Positions 15,455-23,430 of a stretch of 36,649 bases of DNA are shown here, piece after piece (position 1 is the stretch's first letter; each line of letters opens with the position of its first letter). The DNA lies in the NCBI RefSeq assembly GCF_903944925.1, contig NZ_CAJATU010000196.1:1-36649 (forward strand), given 5' to 3'. This DNA comes from an uncultured Rhodopila sp. (GTDB lineage Bacteria > Pseudomonadota > Alphaproteobacteria > Acetobacterales > Acetobacteraceae). The notes beneath the pieces are model-generated. The model was not told the DNA's origin. It saw only the letters and a list, made by a program, of their open reading frames with translations, and did no database searches. The position numbers and the translations under genes are program-made.

Positions 15455-16362
15455 GACGGTGACTTCCCTGCTGCCGCGGGCTTGGGAGCCTTCACGTCGC
15501 CCAGCGGCTTGAGGCCGTGCGGCCCGGCGCCGTTGCCGGGCCGATCGAACTTCATCGGATTGGCGGTTTTGGCTTTTTCCGAGGCGAAGGATTCGGCCGG
15601 GACCGCGCCATCGATCTGCCAGTTGGACAGCTCCAGTTCATGCCGCAGGTTGGCCGGATCGTCGCGGTAGATCGCGCGCACCCGCCGCGGCAGCTTGTCG
15701 TCCGCGCCGATCCAGATTTGCAGGAAAACCTCGGGATTGGCCCAGGCCACCATCTCGGTCTTGACGCCGCCGACATTGCCCGATGGCCCGATATAGAACG
15801 CCAGGATCGCCCCTTCGGTCAGGGCGGTATACGGGTCCGCCACGAGCAGGTCGGTGAACGGGTAATAGATGTCGGCTTTCTGGAAGGCGGCCTTCAGCGC
15901 GCCGTCGATCGTCGGCGGCGCGTCGGCGACGGCCACCAGGTTTTCCGCCGGGGCGTAGGCCGTCATGGTCTTGCCATCGTAGTAGAACTCAGACGCCGGT
16001 CCGTCGCCGGGAATGATCACCCGCAGCTTGTCCGGCCGCTGCTCGGCGACATCGTAGCGCACCGTGTACAGAATCGGCGGCCCGAGCTGGCTCGGATACT
16101 CGTAGCTGACGATGGCGGTGAAGCTCATGGACTTGGCCGCGGCCAGCCGCTCGCTGGCGGCTTTGAGCAACTCCATCGCGCGCGGTTCCAGCACCATCTT
16201 GCCGGACTCCGGCTTTTGGGCTTTCGCCGCGGGCGGCCTGGCCGGCGGCGCAGGCTTCGCGTCCTGCGCCCGGGCGGCCGGAACTGCGACGAGCGCTGCA
16301 ACTGCGCAGACTGAAGCGATTTTTCGCACGCCGGCCATCACACCGGACGGTCTCATCGGCAT
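15451..16362 (-). CDS. DUF2092 family periplasmic protein (LolA-like fold)
   Basis: A 303-residue protein. The signal peptide (IASVCAVAALVAVPAARAQ) is followed by a Pro/Ala/Lys-rich linker, then a DUF2092 domain: MELLKAASERLAAAKSMSFTA, YDVAEQRPDKLRVI, EFYYDGKTMTAYAPAENLVA and VFLQIWIGADDKLPRRVRA. The paired strands with a Y.GK....Y element are typical of the LolA/LolB-like hydrophobic-ligand fold. The start at 16362 is preferred because AAAGG precedes it; ATG at 16380 is the longer choice. Family members are periplasmic and uncharacterised. Coupling to the secreted repeat protein (ATGA overlap) suggests they act together. Confidence 0.85.
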   Translation of the reverse strand: MPMRPSGVMAGVRKIASVCAVAALVAVPAARAQDAKPAPPARPPAAKAQKPESGKMVLEPRAMELLKAASERLAAAKSMSFTAIVSYEYPSQLGPPILYTVRYDVAEQRPDKLRVIIPGDGPASEFYYDGKTMTAYAPAENLVAVADAPPTIDGALKAAFQKADIYYPFTDLLVADPYTALTEGAILAFYIGPSGNVGGVKTEMVAWANPEVFLQIWIGADDKLPRRVRAIYRDDPANLRHELELSNWQIDGAVPAESFASEKAKTANPMKFDRPGNGAGPHGLKPLGDVKAPKPAAAGKSPS

Positions 16363-16523
16363 TTTGTGCACCTTTATCATATGATGTCTTCACAGAGCCG
16401 TGATGCAGGGAACCATATCGATAACCAATATTGCAGATGGCATGGCGGAACGCAAAGAGCGCGGTGTGAAGCTACCGCAACAGCCTTGACCGGGGGCCCG
16501 CAGGGCTGCCGGAATCGCCGCGC

Positions 16524-17570
16524 TTATCCTGGTTGCTGTGGCGGAGCCGGCTGCTTCTCCAGAATCGTTTCGACATAGACCATGCGTACCGCGGTCATGG
16601 CTGCCGCGGTCAGCGGTGTCGCCAGGATCAGCCCCATGACGCCGAACAGCGTGCCGAGCACCGTCTGCGACAGGATCGTCAAGGCGGGCGGCAGATCGAC
16701 GGTGCGCTTCTGTATTAACGGCGCAATGATATTGCCTTCCAAGGTCTGCACCACCGCGAACAGGATGGCGACATAGACCGCCGTCCGCGGCGATTGTCCG
16801 ACCGCCACGGCCAGCGCCGGAACCGCGCCCGCCAACGCGCCGATATACGGCACGAAATTGAACAGCCCGGCGATCAACGCCAGGGTCAGCGCCAGCGGCA
16901 CCCCGAGGATGAACAGGCCCGTTCCGGTCAACACGGTGACCACCGCCATATCGGCGAACTGGCCGAGGAACCAGAGCTGCAGCGTCGTGCCGAGTCCCTC
17001 CGCCACCTCCCGCCCGCGCGGCCGCCAGGGCACCGGCAACAGGCGCAGGAAGCCGCCGGCATAGACTCCCGGCGCCGCGGCCAGGAAGATCGATGTGGCA
17101 ATGATCACCACCAGGTCGCCGCCGATACCGATGGCCGATGAGGCCAGGCCCGGCGCGAGCGAGGTGAGATGACCGAGCAGGGGGAACGCCTGATCCTTCA
17201 GATGCGGCATCAGGCGCAGCACCGACGGGTTGTCCTGCCAGATGTCCCACAGATGCTCGAGCTGCTGCCTGACGCTTTCGGCGACCGTGGCGCCCTCGGC
17301 GACGATGCGCGGGCCGTCGAACCAGATCCCGCCGCAGACCAGCGCGGTCAGCAGCAGGATCACCGCGGTCAGGCACCATCCGGCGGCGATCCCGGTGCGA
17401 TGGTGCAGCCAGGACGCGGCGCCGGCCAGGACGCAGGCCACGAGGCAGGCGGCGAAAATCAGCAGCAGGACGTCCTGCAACAGCGACGCGCCAAGCAGCA
17501 GCAGGGCGAGGACGGCGATGGCGCGCAGCGTGTTGTCGATGCGGCGCAGATGATGGCTGGCGGTGCGCAT
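16524..17570 (-). CDS. AI-2E family transporter (PerM-like permease)
   Basis: A 348-residue membrane protein. It has paired N-terminal helices (LRAIAVLALLLLGASLL, VLLLIFAACLVACVLAG), a soluble amphipathic middle (VAESVRQQLEHLWDIWQD) and a C-terminal helical bundle with the family signature PLALTLALIAGLFNFVPYIGALAGAVP, PLIQKRTVDLPP and GVMGLILATPLTAA. The family includes exporters of signalling molecules and Na+/Li+ transporters, so the AI-2E name does not prove autoinducer transport. ATG at 17570. It is upstream of, and on the same strand as, the DUF2092 pair but 161 bp away. Confidence 0.9.
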   Translation of the reverse strand: MRTASHHLRRIDNTLRAIAVLALLLLGASLLQDVLLLIFAACLVACVLAGAASWLHHRTGIAAGWCLTAVILLLTALVCGGIWFDGPRIVAEGATVAESVRQQLEHLWDIWQDNPSVLRLMPHLKDQAFPLLGHLTSLAPGLASSAIGIGGDLVVIIATSIFLAAAPGVYAGGFLRLLPVPWRPRGREVAEGLGTTLQLWFLGQFADMAVVTVLTGTGLFILGVPLALTLALIAGLFNFVPYIGALAGAVPALAVAVGQSPRTAVYVAILFAVVQTLEGNIIAPLIQKRTVDLPPALTILSQTVLGTLFGVMGLILATPLTAAAMTAVRMVYVETILEKQPAPPQQPG

Positions 17571-17680
17571 GGGTTTCCGCCGCTCTATGCCAGGGACGGC
17601 CCGAACGCAAATAACCGCCCGGCTTGTGCGGACGCGCCTGCTGGATCAGAATCGCGCGCAATCGACCGCGGGGGAAACCA

Positions 17681-18280
17681 ATGCATATCGACTACTACGT
17701 CTCGCTGAATTCGCCCTGGACGCATTTCGGCGCCGCGCGGATCGAGGCGATGGCGCTGGCCAACAACGCCTCCCTGCGCATTCACCCGGTCGATTTCGGC
17801 GCCATCTTTCCGCAGTCCGGCGGCCTGCCGCTGCCGAAACGGGCGCCGCAGCGGCAGGCCTACCGCATGCAGGAACTGCGGCGATGGCGCCACCACCTGA
17901 ACATCCCCATCCACTTGGAGCCGGCCTTCTTCCCGAGCAACGAAGCCCCCGCCGCAAGCTGCGTCATCGCGCTGCGCGAGACCATCGGCGACCAGCCGGC
18001 GATCAAGCTGGCGCACCGGGTGCTGAAGGCGCTGTGGCAGGAGGAAGCCAATCCCGGCGACCCCGTGACCCTGGCCGAGCTGATCGCCGATATCGGCCTC
18101 GATGCCGATGAGGTGATCGCCCTCGGCAGCGACCCGCGCTGGGCGGCACGGCGGGAGGCCGACACCAGGGCGGCGCTGGAGCGCGGCGTGTTCGGCGCGC
18201 CGAGCTACGTCATCGGCGATGAAATCTTCTGGGGCCAGGATCGCCTGTCCTTCGTCGAACGCAAACTGGTGCACGGCTGA
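17681..18280 (+). CDS. DsbA-family oxidoreductase / 2-hydroxychromene-2-carboxylate isomerase
   Basis: A 199-residue thioredoxin-fold protein of the kappa-class glutathione transferase/HCCA isomerase group. YYVSLNSPWTHFGAARIE replaces the CxxC of true DsbA with a Ser-containing segment. A helical insertion (LRRWRHHLNIPIHLEPAFFP) follows, and GVFGAPSYVIGDEIFWGQDRL is the conserved C-terminal cis-Pro and hydrophobic-pocket region. Members use glutathione to isomerise aromatic degradation intermediates, but many act on unknown substrates. The stop overlaps the next ATG (TGATG), so it is coupled to the LLM oxidoreductase. ATG at 17681 is preceded by a GGGGGAAA stretch. Confidence 0.88.
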   Translation: MHIDYYVSLNSPWTHFGAARIEAMALANNASLRIHPVDFGAIFPQSGGLPLPKRAPQRQAYRMQELRRWRHHLNIPIHLEPAFFPSNEAPAASCVIALRETIGDQPAIKLAHRVLKALWQEEANPGDPVTLAELIADIGLDADEVIALGSDPRWAARREADTRAALERGVFGAPSYVIGDEIFWGQDRLSFVERKLVHG

Positions 18281-19326
18281 TGCGCGTCTATACGATTTTG
18301 CCGCAACGGCACTGGCGGGACGTCGCTCCCGCGGCGCGCGCGGCCGAGGCGGCCGCGTTCGACGCCTTGATGACAGTCGAACTCGGGCATGATCCGCTGG
18401 CGCCGCTGGCCCTCGCGGCGCTGGCGACCGAGCGGGTGGAGCTGACCCCGTCCGTGGTGGTGGCGTTTCCGCGCAGCCCGACCACGCTGGCGCAACAGGC
18501 CTGGGATATTCACGCGAATTCCGGCGGCCGTTTCGTGCTCGGGCTGGGCAGCCAGGTGAAGGGGCACAACGAACGCCGCTTCGGCATTGCCTGGACCGCC
18601 CCGGCACCGCGGATGCGCGATTACGTGATGGCGCTGCGGGCGGTGTGGAAGGCGTGGGAGACCCGCGGCAAGCTGAATTTCGACAGTGAGCACTACAAGC
18701 TGACCCTGATGACGCCGGATTTCTCGCCGGAGCCGACGGGGCTGCCGATGGTGCCCGTCACCGTCGCCGCCGTGGGTGAAGCCATGCTGCGCGTCGCCGG
18801 GCAGGTTGGCGACGGCGTGCGGCTGCATCCGCTCTGCTCGCGGGCCTATCTGGAGCAGGTGTGCCTGCCGCAGATGATGGAGGGGATGCGCCGCAGCGGG
18901 CGGTCGCGGCTGCATTTCGACGTGCATGGCGGCGGCTTCGTCTGCACCGGTTCGGACGACGCCACCGTCGCGGCCGAGATGGACAAGGCCCGCCAGCGCA
19001 TCGGCTTTTACGGGTCTACGCGCACGTATCTGCCGATACTGGCGCTGCACGGGCTGGAGGAGCTGGGGGCGAAGCTGCACCGGATGTCGGTGGAAGGCCA
19101 GTGGGACCGCATGGCGGCGGAGGTTTCCGACGATACCGTCCGGATCTTTGCCGCCTGCGGGACCTACGCCACGTTGCCCGCGGCGATCGAGCAGCGCTTC
19201 GGCGGGCTGGCCGATTCCGTGGATATCCACTTCCCGGCTGGTATCGCGCCCGGCCTGGCAAAGGAACTCGTCACCGATATCCGCCGGATTCCGCACACTT
19301 TCGCGGGGTTCAGCACGGACTGGTAG
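18280..19326 (+). CDS. LLM class flavin-dependent oxidoreductase
   Basis: A 348-residue luciferase-like monooxygenase fold. RAAEAAAFDALMTVELGHDPLAPLALAALATERVELTPSVVVAFPRSPTTLAQQAWDIHANSGGRF is matched across the first third. LGLGSQVKGHNERRFGI and MRDYVMALRAVW are the family core, and VTVAAVGEAMLRVAGQVGDGVRLHP is the flavin-site region. It resembles the subgroup annotated as F420-dependent, but FMN cannot be excluded. Translational coupling to the glutathione-type isomerase suggests a joint role in processing an aromatic or conjugated substrate. The start is ATG at 18280 in TGATG. Confidence 0.88.
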   Translation: MRVYTILPQRHWRDVAPAARAAEAAAFDALMTVELGHDPLAPLALAALATERVELTPSVVVAFPRSPTTLAQQAWDIHANSGGRFVLGLGSQVKGHNERRFGIAWTAPAPRMRDYVMALRAVWKAWETRGKLNFDSEHYKLTLMTPDFSPEPTGLPMVPVTVAAVGEAMLRVAGQVGDGVRLHPLCSRAYLEQVCLPQMMEGMRRSGRSRLHFDVHGGGFVCTGSDDATVAAEMDKARQRIGFYGSTRTYLPILALHGLEELGAKLHRMSVEGQWDRMAAEVSDDTVRIFAACGTYATLPAAIEQRFGGLADSVDIHFPAGIAPGLAKELVTDIRRIPHTFAGFSTDW

Positions 19327-19579
19327 GACCCGGGGCTCGGCCAAACCGCTGACCGTGACCGATGCGCCGATCTCGGGAACGCCAATCCGGCGGCAGGTTT
19401 GACTCGCGGGGCTCGGTTGGCGTCGGAGCACCGGAACCTCGGATTCCCGCGGCGGAATAGTGTGCCGCAGATCACTTTTTTTCTATTCCCGGTTTACCGG
19501 CGCGTTTTGGCGGCAAACTAAGCATGCTTTGACCCACGTACCCTATGGCATCAGCCTGTCACCGCCCCGGTGGTCCGCA

Positions 19580-20446
19580 ATGACCAGCGGGATCATCCGC
19601 GTCGGCATCGCCGGCTGGACCTATGAACCCTGGCGCGGCGTCTTCTACCCGAAGGGCCTGAAGCGCGAGCAGGAGCTCGAGTACGCCGCCAGCCAGTTCC
19701 GCTCGATCGAGATCAACGGCACCTTCTACGGCCTGCAGAAGCCGGATGCGTTCGCGCATTGGGCGGACCAGGTGCCGGCGGATTTCGTGTTCTCGGTCAA
19801 GGCGCCGCGCTACATCACCCATATCCTGCGGTTGCGCGACCCGCTGGTGCCGCTGGCCAACTTCATCGCCTCCGGGCTGCTCCGCCTCGGCATTCATCTC
19901 GGCCCGATCTTGTGGCAGTTCCCGCCGAACTTCCGCTTCGACCCCGGGCGGATGGAGGCATTCCTGCGCCTCCTGCCGCAGGACACCGAAGCGGCGGCGA
20001 AGCTGGGTGCGAAGCACGACGGCAAGCTGCACGCGGCGGCCGCGCTCGAGATCGGGTCGAAGCGCCCGATGCGTCACGCTATCGAGATCCGGCATGAGAG
20101 CTTCCGCTGCGCAGCCTTCATCGACATGCTGCGGGCCTGCAACGTGGCTCTGGTCTGCGCTGATTCGGTCGAATGGCCGCGGCTGATGGACGTCACTTCC
20201 GACTTCGTCTACTGCCGGCTGCATGGATCGGAGGAGATCTATGCCAGCGGCTACGACAACGCCGCCCTGGACGCCTGGGCGGGCCGCGTCCGCGCCTGGG
20301 CGGCCGGCGGCGAACCGGAGGATGCCGAGCGTATCGGCGGCAGGTCCAAGCAGCGCAAACGGGACGTGTTCGTGGTCTTCGACAACGACAAGAAGGTCCG
20401 TGCCCCTGCCAACGCATTGGAACTGATGCGACGCCTGCGCACGTGA
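19580..20446 (+). CDS. DUF72 domain-containing protein
   Basis: A 288-residue TIM-barrel-like protein. The landmarks are IRVGIAGWTYEPWRGVFYP, EYAASQFRSIEINGTFYGLQ, FVFSVKAPRYITH, GPILWQFPPNF, HAIEIRHESF and a C-terminal FVVFDNDKKVRAPANALEL in place of the usual FNND. Conserved Glu/Arg/Tyr suggest a hydrolase or nuclease-like barrel, but no biochemical role is established. ATG at 19580 is preferred to a longer open frame because the family starts at this point. The 253 bp before it hold no other gene. It stands alone and is followed 52 nt later by the NUDIX gene. Confidence 0.9.
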   Translation: MTSGIIRVGIAGWTYEPWRGVFYPKGLKREQELEYAASQFRSIEINGTFYGLQKPDAFAHWADQVPADFVFSVKAPRYITHILRLRDPLVPLANFIASGLLRLGIHLGPILWQFPPNFRFDPGRMEAFLRLLPQDTEAAAKLGAKHDGKLHAAAALEIGSKRPMRHAIEIRHESFRCAAFIDMLRACNVALVCADSVEWPRLMDVTSDFVYCRLHGSEEIYASGYDNAALDAWAGRVRAWAAGGEPEDAERIGGRSKQRKRDVFVVFDNDKKVRAPANALELMRRLRT

Positions 20447-20498
20447 CCGCCGGTCAAGCGACGTGTAGCCTGCCGGATAACAACGCACGGGAAACATC

Positions 20499-21317
20499 AT
20501 GAGCCTCGAAGCAACCGCCCGTCCCGCCGCCACCGTCCTGCTGTTGCGGGACGGCGCAGACGGCATGGAAGTGTTCATGGTCGTGCGGCACCACGCGGCG
20601 GACTTTGCCTCCGGCGCCTTGGTGTTTCCCGGCGGCCGCGTCGAGGACACGGATTACGAACTCGCCGCCCGGATTTTGGACCGGGACGATCCGGAGGAGA
20701 CCGAAACCGAGGAACCCGAAACCGTGGCGCTGGCGTTCCGTATCGCCGCCATCCGCGAGACGTTCGAGGAATGCGGCGTGCTGCTGGCGCGGCCGGGCGG
20801 CTCCAGCAAGCTGATCAGCGCGGCCAAGCTGAAGCGGCTGGATGAGCAGCATCGCGCGGCGCTGAATGCCGGGTCCATCGGCTTCGACACGGTCCTTGAG
20901 TCGGAGGAACTGGTGCCCGCCCCGGACCTGCTGGTGCGCTTCGCCCACTGGATCACGCCGGTGAACCAGCCGAAACGCTACGACACGCATTTCTTCCTCG
21001 CCGCCGCACCGGCGGAGCACCTGGCGATCCACGACGGCTACGAAGCGGTCGATTCAATCTGGATCACCCCGCAGCAGGCGTTGGCCGACGCCGAAGCCGG
21101 ACGCTTCAAGCTGGTTTTCGCCACGGCAAAGAACCTGGAGAAGCTGGGACGCTCCCGCAGCGTGAAAGAAGCCATGGAAACCGCGCGGAACGCAAAAATC
21201 GTCACCGTCCAGCCACGCGGCACGCGGCTGGAGGGCGGCAAGCGGCTTTTGCGGATTCCGCCGGAAGCAGGCTATGGCGGCAGCGAGTTCATCGTGGAGA
21301 TGCCGCCAGCCTCATAG
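20499..21317 (+). CDS. NUDIX hydrolase (NUDT19-like)
   Basis: A 272-residue hydrolase. GALVFPGGRVEDTD (39-52) and RETFEECGVLL (86-96) are the two ends of the Nudix box, separated by an acidic insertion (DRDDPEETETEEPE) typical of the NUDT19/CoA-diphosphatase-like subgroup. In that subgroup the box is interrupted by about 30 residues. The RE..EE glutamates for Mg2+ are present. Substrate could be CoA, acyl-CoA or another nucleoside diphosphate conjugate. A later LLVRFAHWITPVNQPKRYDTHFFLA block is also characteristic. ATG at 20499. Confidence 0.9.
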   Translation: MSLEATARPAATVLLLRDGADGMEVFMVVRHHAADFASGALVFPGGRVEDTDYELAARILDRDDPEETETEEPETVALAFRIAAIRETFEECGVLLARPGGSSKLISAAKLKRLDEQHRAALNAGSIGFDTVLESEELVPAPDLLVRFAHWITPVNQPKRYDTHFFLAAAPAEHLAIHDGYEAVDSIWITPQQALADAEAGRFKLVFATAKNLEKLGRSRSVKEAMETARNAKIVTVQPRGTRLEGGKRLLRIPPEAGYGGSEFIVEMPPAS

Positions 21318-21419
21318 ACAGTTTTAGAGTCTACGCCCGTTGTTGATGCGAGCGTGGCTCGTGGTCTTCTTCTGTTTGATTTGGTTTTAGCCGACCAGAG
21401 GCGTCGGCGGAAGAAACGA

Positions 21420-21608
21420 TCAGGCTACCAGCTTGACCGGAGTTCTCGCCTCGAAGGCATCGGCGAAGCGGGTGCAGACTTCCCGCGCATCCGTCTCATC
21501 GACCTCATCAACGCGGAGAAAGAGTTTGTCAGTCAGACGCTCGTAAAGGCCCTCGCCGTTACGCGAGTAGAAGCGGGTTCCGGAAACCGGTTGCCACATG
21601 TCGTTCAT
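21420..21608 (-). CDS. Small hypothetical protein, 62 residues
   Basis: Supported mainly by a strong ribosome-binding site: GAGGAGGGACGAGA sits directly before ATG at 21608. The product (MNDMWQPVSGTRFYSRNGEG, then YERLTDKLFLRVDEVDETDAREVCTRFADAFEART) is charged, soluble and probably one beta-hairpin plus a helix. I recognise no family. It lies alone between NUDIX and a secreted protein gene, transcribed opposite to NUDIX. Confidence 0.6.
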   Translation of the reverse strand: MNDMWQPVSGTRFYSRNGEGLYERLTDKLFLRVDEVDETDAREVCTRFADAFEARTPVKLVA

Positions 21609-22069
21609 TCTCGTCCCTCCTCATCCTGCAACCTCGCCATCTTGGCGTAGCGAGACGCCGTGGACGCGGAACCCTTCCGACAAAAACCTGCCCTTGTCAA
21701 TATCCAGTGTGGCGGCCGGGAAACAATCCTGGCATGTTCGTGAGACGCGGACTACATACGCAGTCAAATGCCCGTGAGATGCACGTTGGTGTGCATCGCA
21801 ACATGGTTTTCTCCAGGCAAAGGGACGGCGCCACCGCCCATCCCGCCAATGATTACGGCTCTTATGGCGGCGCTTGTTGGTCTTCGCGAAGCGGGCACCG
21901 GCCTGTCATCCCGTCATGGCGGGCGCATGTGCACCATCCATGCCTTTGCGGTGCGGGTGGGTGCAGCGGTTGCGTCTAATGCGGAAGGCCCGGCGGCTCC
22001 AGCAACCAGCGCCTTATAAGCCGGACTTATTAAATAGCCCCAACCGCCCGCCATGACGGTTGCGCGGTG
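21609..22069. other. Intergenic region, 461 bp, without a supported gene
   Basis: This region holds the leader of the 62-residue gene at its left end and, at its right, the 149-bp element with terminal inverted repeats (21911-22059). An open frame at 21707-21979 lacks a ribosome-binding site and has a Cys/His/Trp-rich product that looks random. A TTGACA sequence occurs on the minus strand near 21690, but no matching -10 box is visible. Confidence 0.4.
21911..22059. repeat. MITE-like element with perfect 15-bp terminal inverted repeats
   Basis: CCGTCATGGCGGGCG (21911-21925) and its exact reverse complement CGCCCGCCATGACGG (22045-22059) bound a 149-bp segment with no gene. The left end, GTCATGGCGGGC followed by CCATCCATGCC, resembles a palindromic intergenic repeat widespread in alphaproteobacteria. 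The interior includes TTATAAGCCGGACTTATTAA. No target-site duplication is evident. It could be a non-autonomous transposon remnant or a structured repeat. Confidence 0.5.
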
Positions 22070-22498
22070 CTACTGGCCGGAACCGGAGCCGGTGCCCGTC
22101 ATGTTGGAGGTTCCCGCCGCGGGCGGACCGCCAGGGGTCGCACCGGGAACCCCGTTGCCGGAAGCCGAACCGCCGCCCGGCGCGGTGCCGGCGCTGCTAT
22201 CGTTCGAACCCGCCCCGGCGGACGCGTTGCCGCTGGCCTGCGAGCTGCCGCCGCCTCCGGCCGGCGCTCCGACCGGTCCGGGCACCGAAGCGGCGCCCGG
22301 ACCGGACTGCATGGCCGCGCTGCCGCCGTAACCGGTGGCGGACCCGGAAGCACCTGTCCCGGATATCCCGGCGCCCGTGCCGCCGCCCGCTGCGCCGCCT
22401 CCCGCTGCGCCACCGCCGCCTCCGCCCGCGGCGTACGCGGACAGCGGCGACACGGTCAGGGCCAGCGCCAGGAACGCAGCCACAGTCTTGTTCCACAT
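22070..22498 (-). CDS. Secreted Gly/Ala/Ser/Pro-rich low-complexity protein
   Basis: A 142-residue protein. A clear signal peptide (KTVAAFLALALTVSPLSAYA, cleavage after AYA) is followed by low-complexity Gly/Ala/Ser/Pro sequence with several GGG runs and a Met-Thr-Gly-Thr-Gly-Ser end. There are no cysteines and almost no charged residues. It is likely an extended envelope or extracellular protein; function unknown. The signal peptide and intact frame argue for a real gene despite its composition. It lies downstream of the comF unit on the same strand's left side and ends 10 nt from the terminal repeat of the MITE-like element. Confidence 0.65.
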   Translation of the reverse strand: MWNKTVAAFLALALTVSPLSAYAAGGGGGGAAGGGAAGGGTGAGISGTGASGSATGYGGSAAMQSGPGAASVPGPVGAPAGGGGSSQASGNASAGAGSNDSSAGTAPGGGSASGNGVPGATPGGPPAAGTSNMTGTGSGSGQ

Positions 22499-22614
22499 CG
22501 TCTATCCCTTTCCGCTGCCGCGGCGAGGCGCGGCTTCGAGGCTTGAACGCGCCAAAGCCGGGAGGCGGTTTCGCGTCCCGACAGGCCCTCACGCCAATTC
22601 GCGGGCGGACCCGG

Positions 22615-23430
22615 CTAATTCAGCCGCGGATCGGGAACCCGCGCCGCCACCAGCACATCCACGGCGGTGGCGCCGACGGCCAGAAGGGCCTCGGTGCAGG
22701 CATTGGCGGTGGCACCCGAGGTCATGACATCGTCGATCAGCAGGACGGTCCGGTGGCTGACGCCGGCGGCGCGGTTCGGCCTGACCCGGAGCGACCCGGC
22801 GACCTCGCGGGCGCGCTCCTCCGGCATTTTGTCATCCAGCGGGGCGGTGCGGCGGGTGCGCTGCAGAGCGTCCGGCAGCACCGGCTTGCGCACCAGTCGG
22901 CCGACTGCGAAAGCCAGCACCGCCGCCTGGTTGTACTTGCGATGAAACAATCTGCGGCGGTGCAGCGGCACCGGCACGATGACATCCGCCCGCTCCAGCA
23001 GGTGCTGCCCGGCCCGCACCAGCATCGGCGCCAGTATCGGCGCCAGGTCGAGCCGGTCGCCGTGCTTGAAAGGCAGGATCAGGCGGCGTCCCTGCTGATC
23101 GTAGCGCAGCGCCGCCCGGGCCTGGCGGAACAGCGGCAGGCGCTGGCGGCAGCCGGGGCACAGCGCCGCATCGCCGCCCTGCTCCGCCGCGGCGAACGGT
23201 ACGCCGCAGCGGACACACATCGGCGCGCTGATGAACCCGGTGCGGCCGAAGCAGCCGGGGCACAGTTCGCCCTGCACCGCGACAGGCTCGTCGCAGGCGG
23301 CGCAGCGCGGCGGCACCAGGAAATCCACCGCCGCCCGGCCGAACCGGCGCAGCCAATCCGCCGGCGCGGGATTAGCCGCCGTCTTGACCGGGGATGCCAA
23401 AGACCACCGTCCCGTCGCGTTCGATTTCAT
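22615..23430 (-). CDS. comF: ComF family phosphoribosyltransferase-like protein
   Basis: A 271-residue protein. The N-terminal zinc-ribbon region has paired cysteines (PPRCAACDEP, LCPGCFG, MCVRCG, LCPGCR). The type I phosphoribosyltransferase domain that follows has VIVPVPLHRRRLFHRKYNQAA and the PRPP-binding VLLIDDVMTSGATANA. ComF relatives act in DNA uptake or recombination-linked functions; the enzymatic substrate is unknown. ATG at 23430 is the only nearby ATG and gives a 59-bp overlap with the rhodanese gene; a TTG about 10 codons later would shorten the overlap. In many alphaproteobacteria comF sits beside a methyltransferase like the one at 25.1 kb. Confidence 0.88.
   Translation of the reverse strand: MKSNATGRWSLASPVKTAANPAPADWLRRFGRAAVDFLVPPRCAACDEPVAVQGELCPGCFGRTGFISAPMCVRCGVPFAAAEQGGDAALCPGCRQRLPLFRQARAALRYDQQGRRLILPFKHGDRLDLAPILAPMLVRAGQHLLERADVIVPVPLHRRRLFHRKYNQAAVLAFAVGRLVRKPVLPDALQRTRRTAPLDDKMPEERAREVAGSLRVRPNRAAGVSHRTVLLIDDVMTSGATANACTEALLAVGATAVDVLVAARVPDPRLN

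Noticed and set aside
21315..21333. TAGAC...GTCTA hairpin at the NUDIX 3' end as a terminator
   Set aside because: It has only a 5-bp stem with a 9-nt loop and no T run, which is too weak to call.
21707..21979. Plus-strand frame of 90 codons
   Set aside because: It has no ribosome-binding site, a Cys/His/Trp-rich random-looking product, and overlaps the inverted-repeat element.
22201..22215. GTTCGAA-containing stretch as a tRNA T-arm
   Set aside because: It lies inside the Gly/Ala-rich coding gene and cannot be folded into a cloverleaf with neighbouring sequence.
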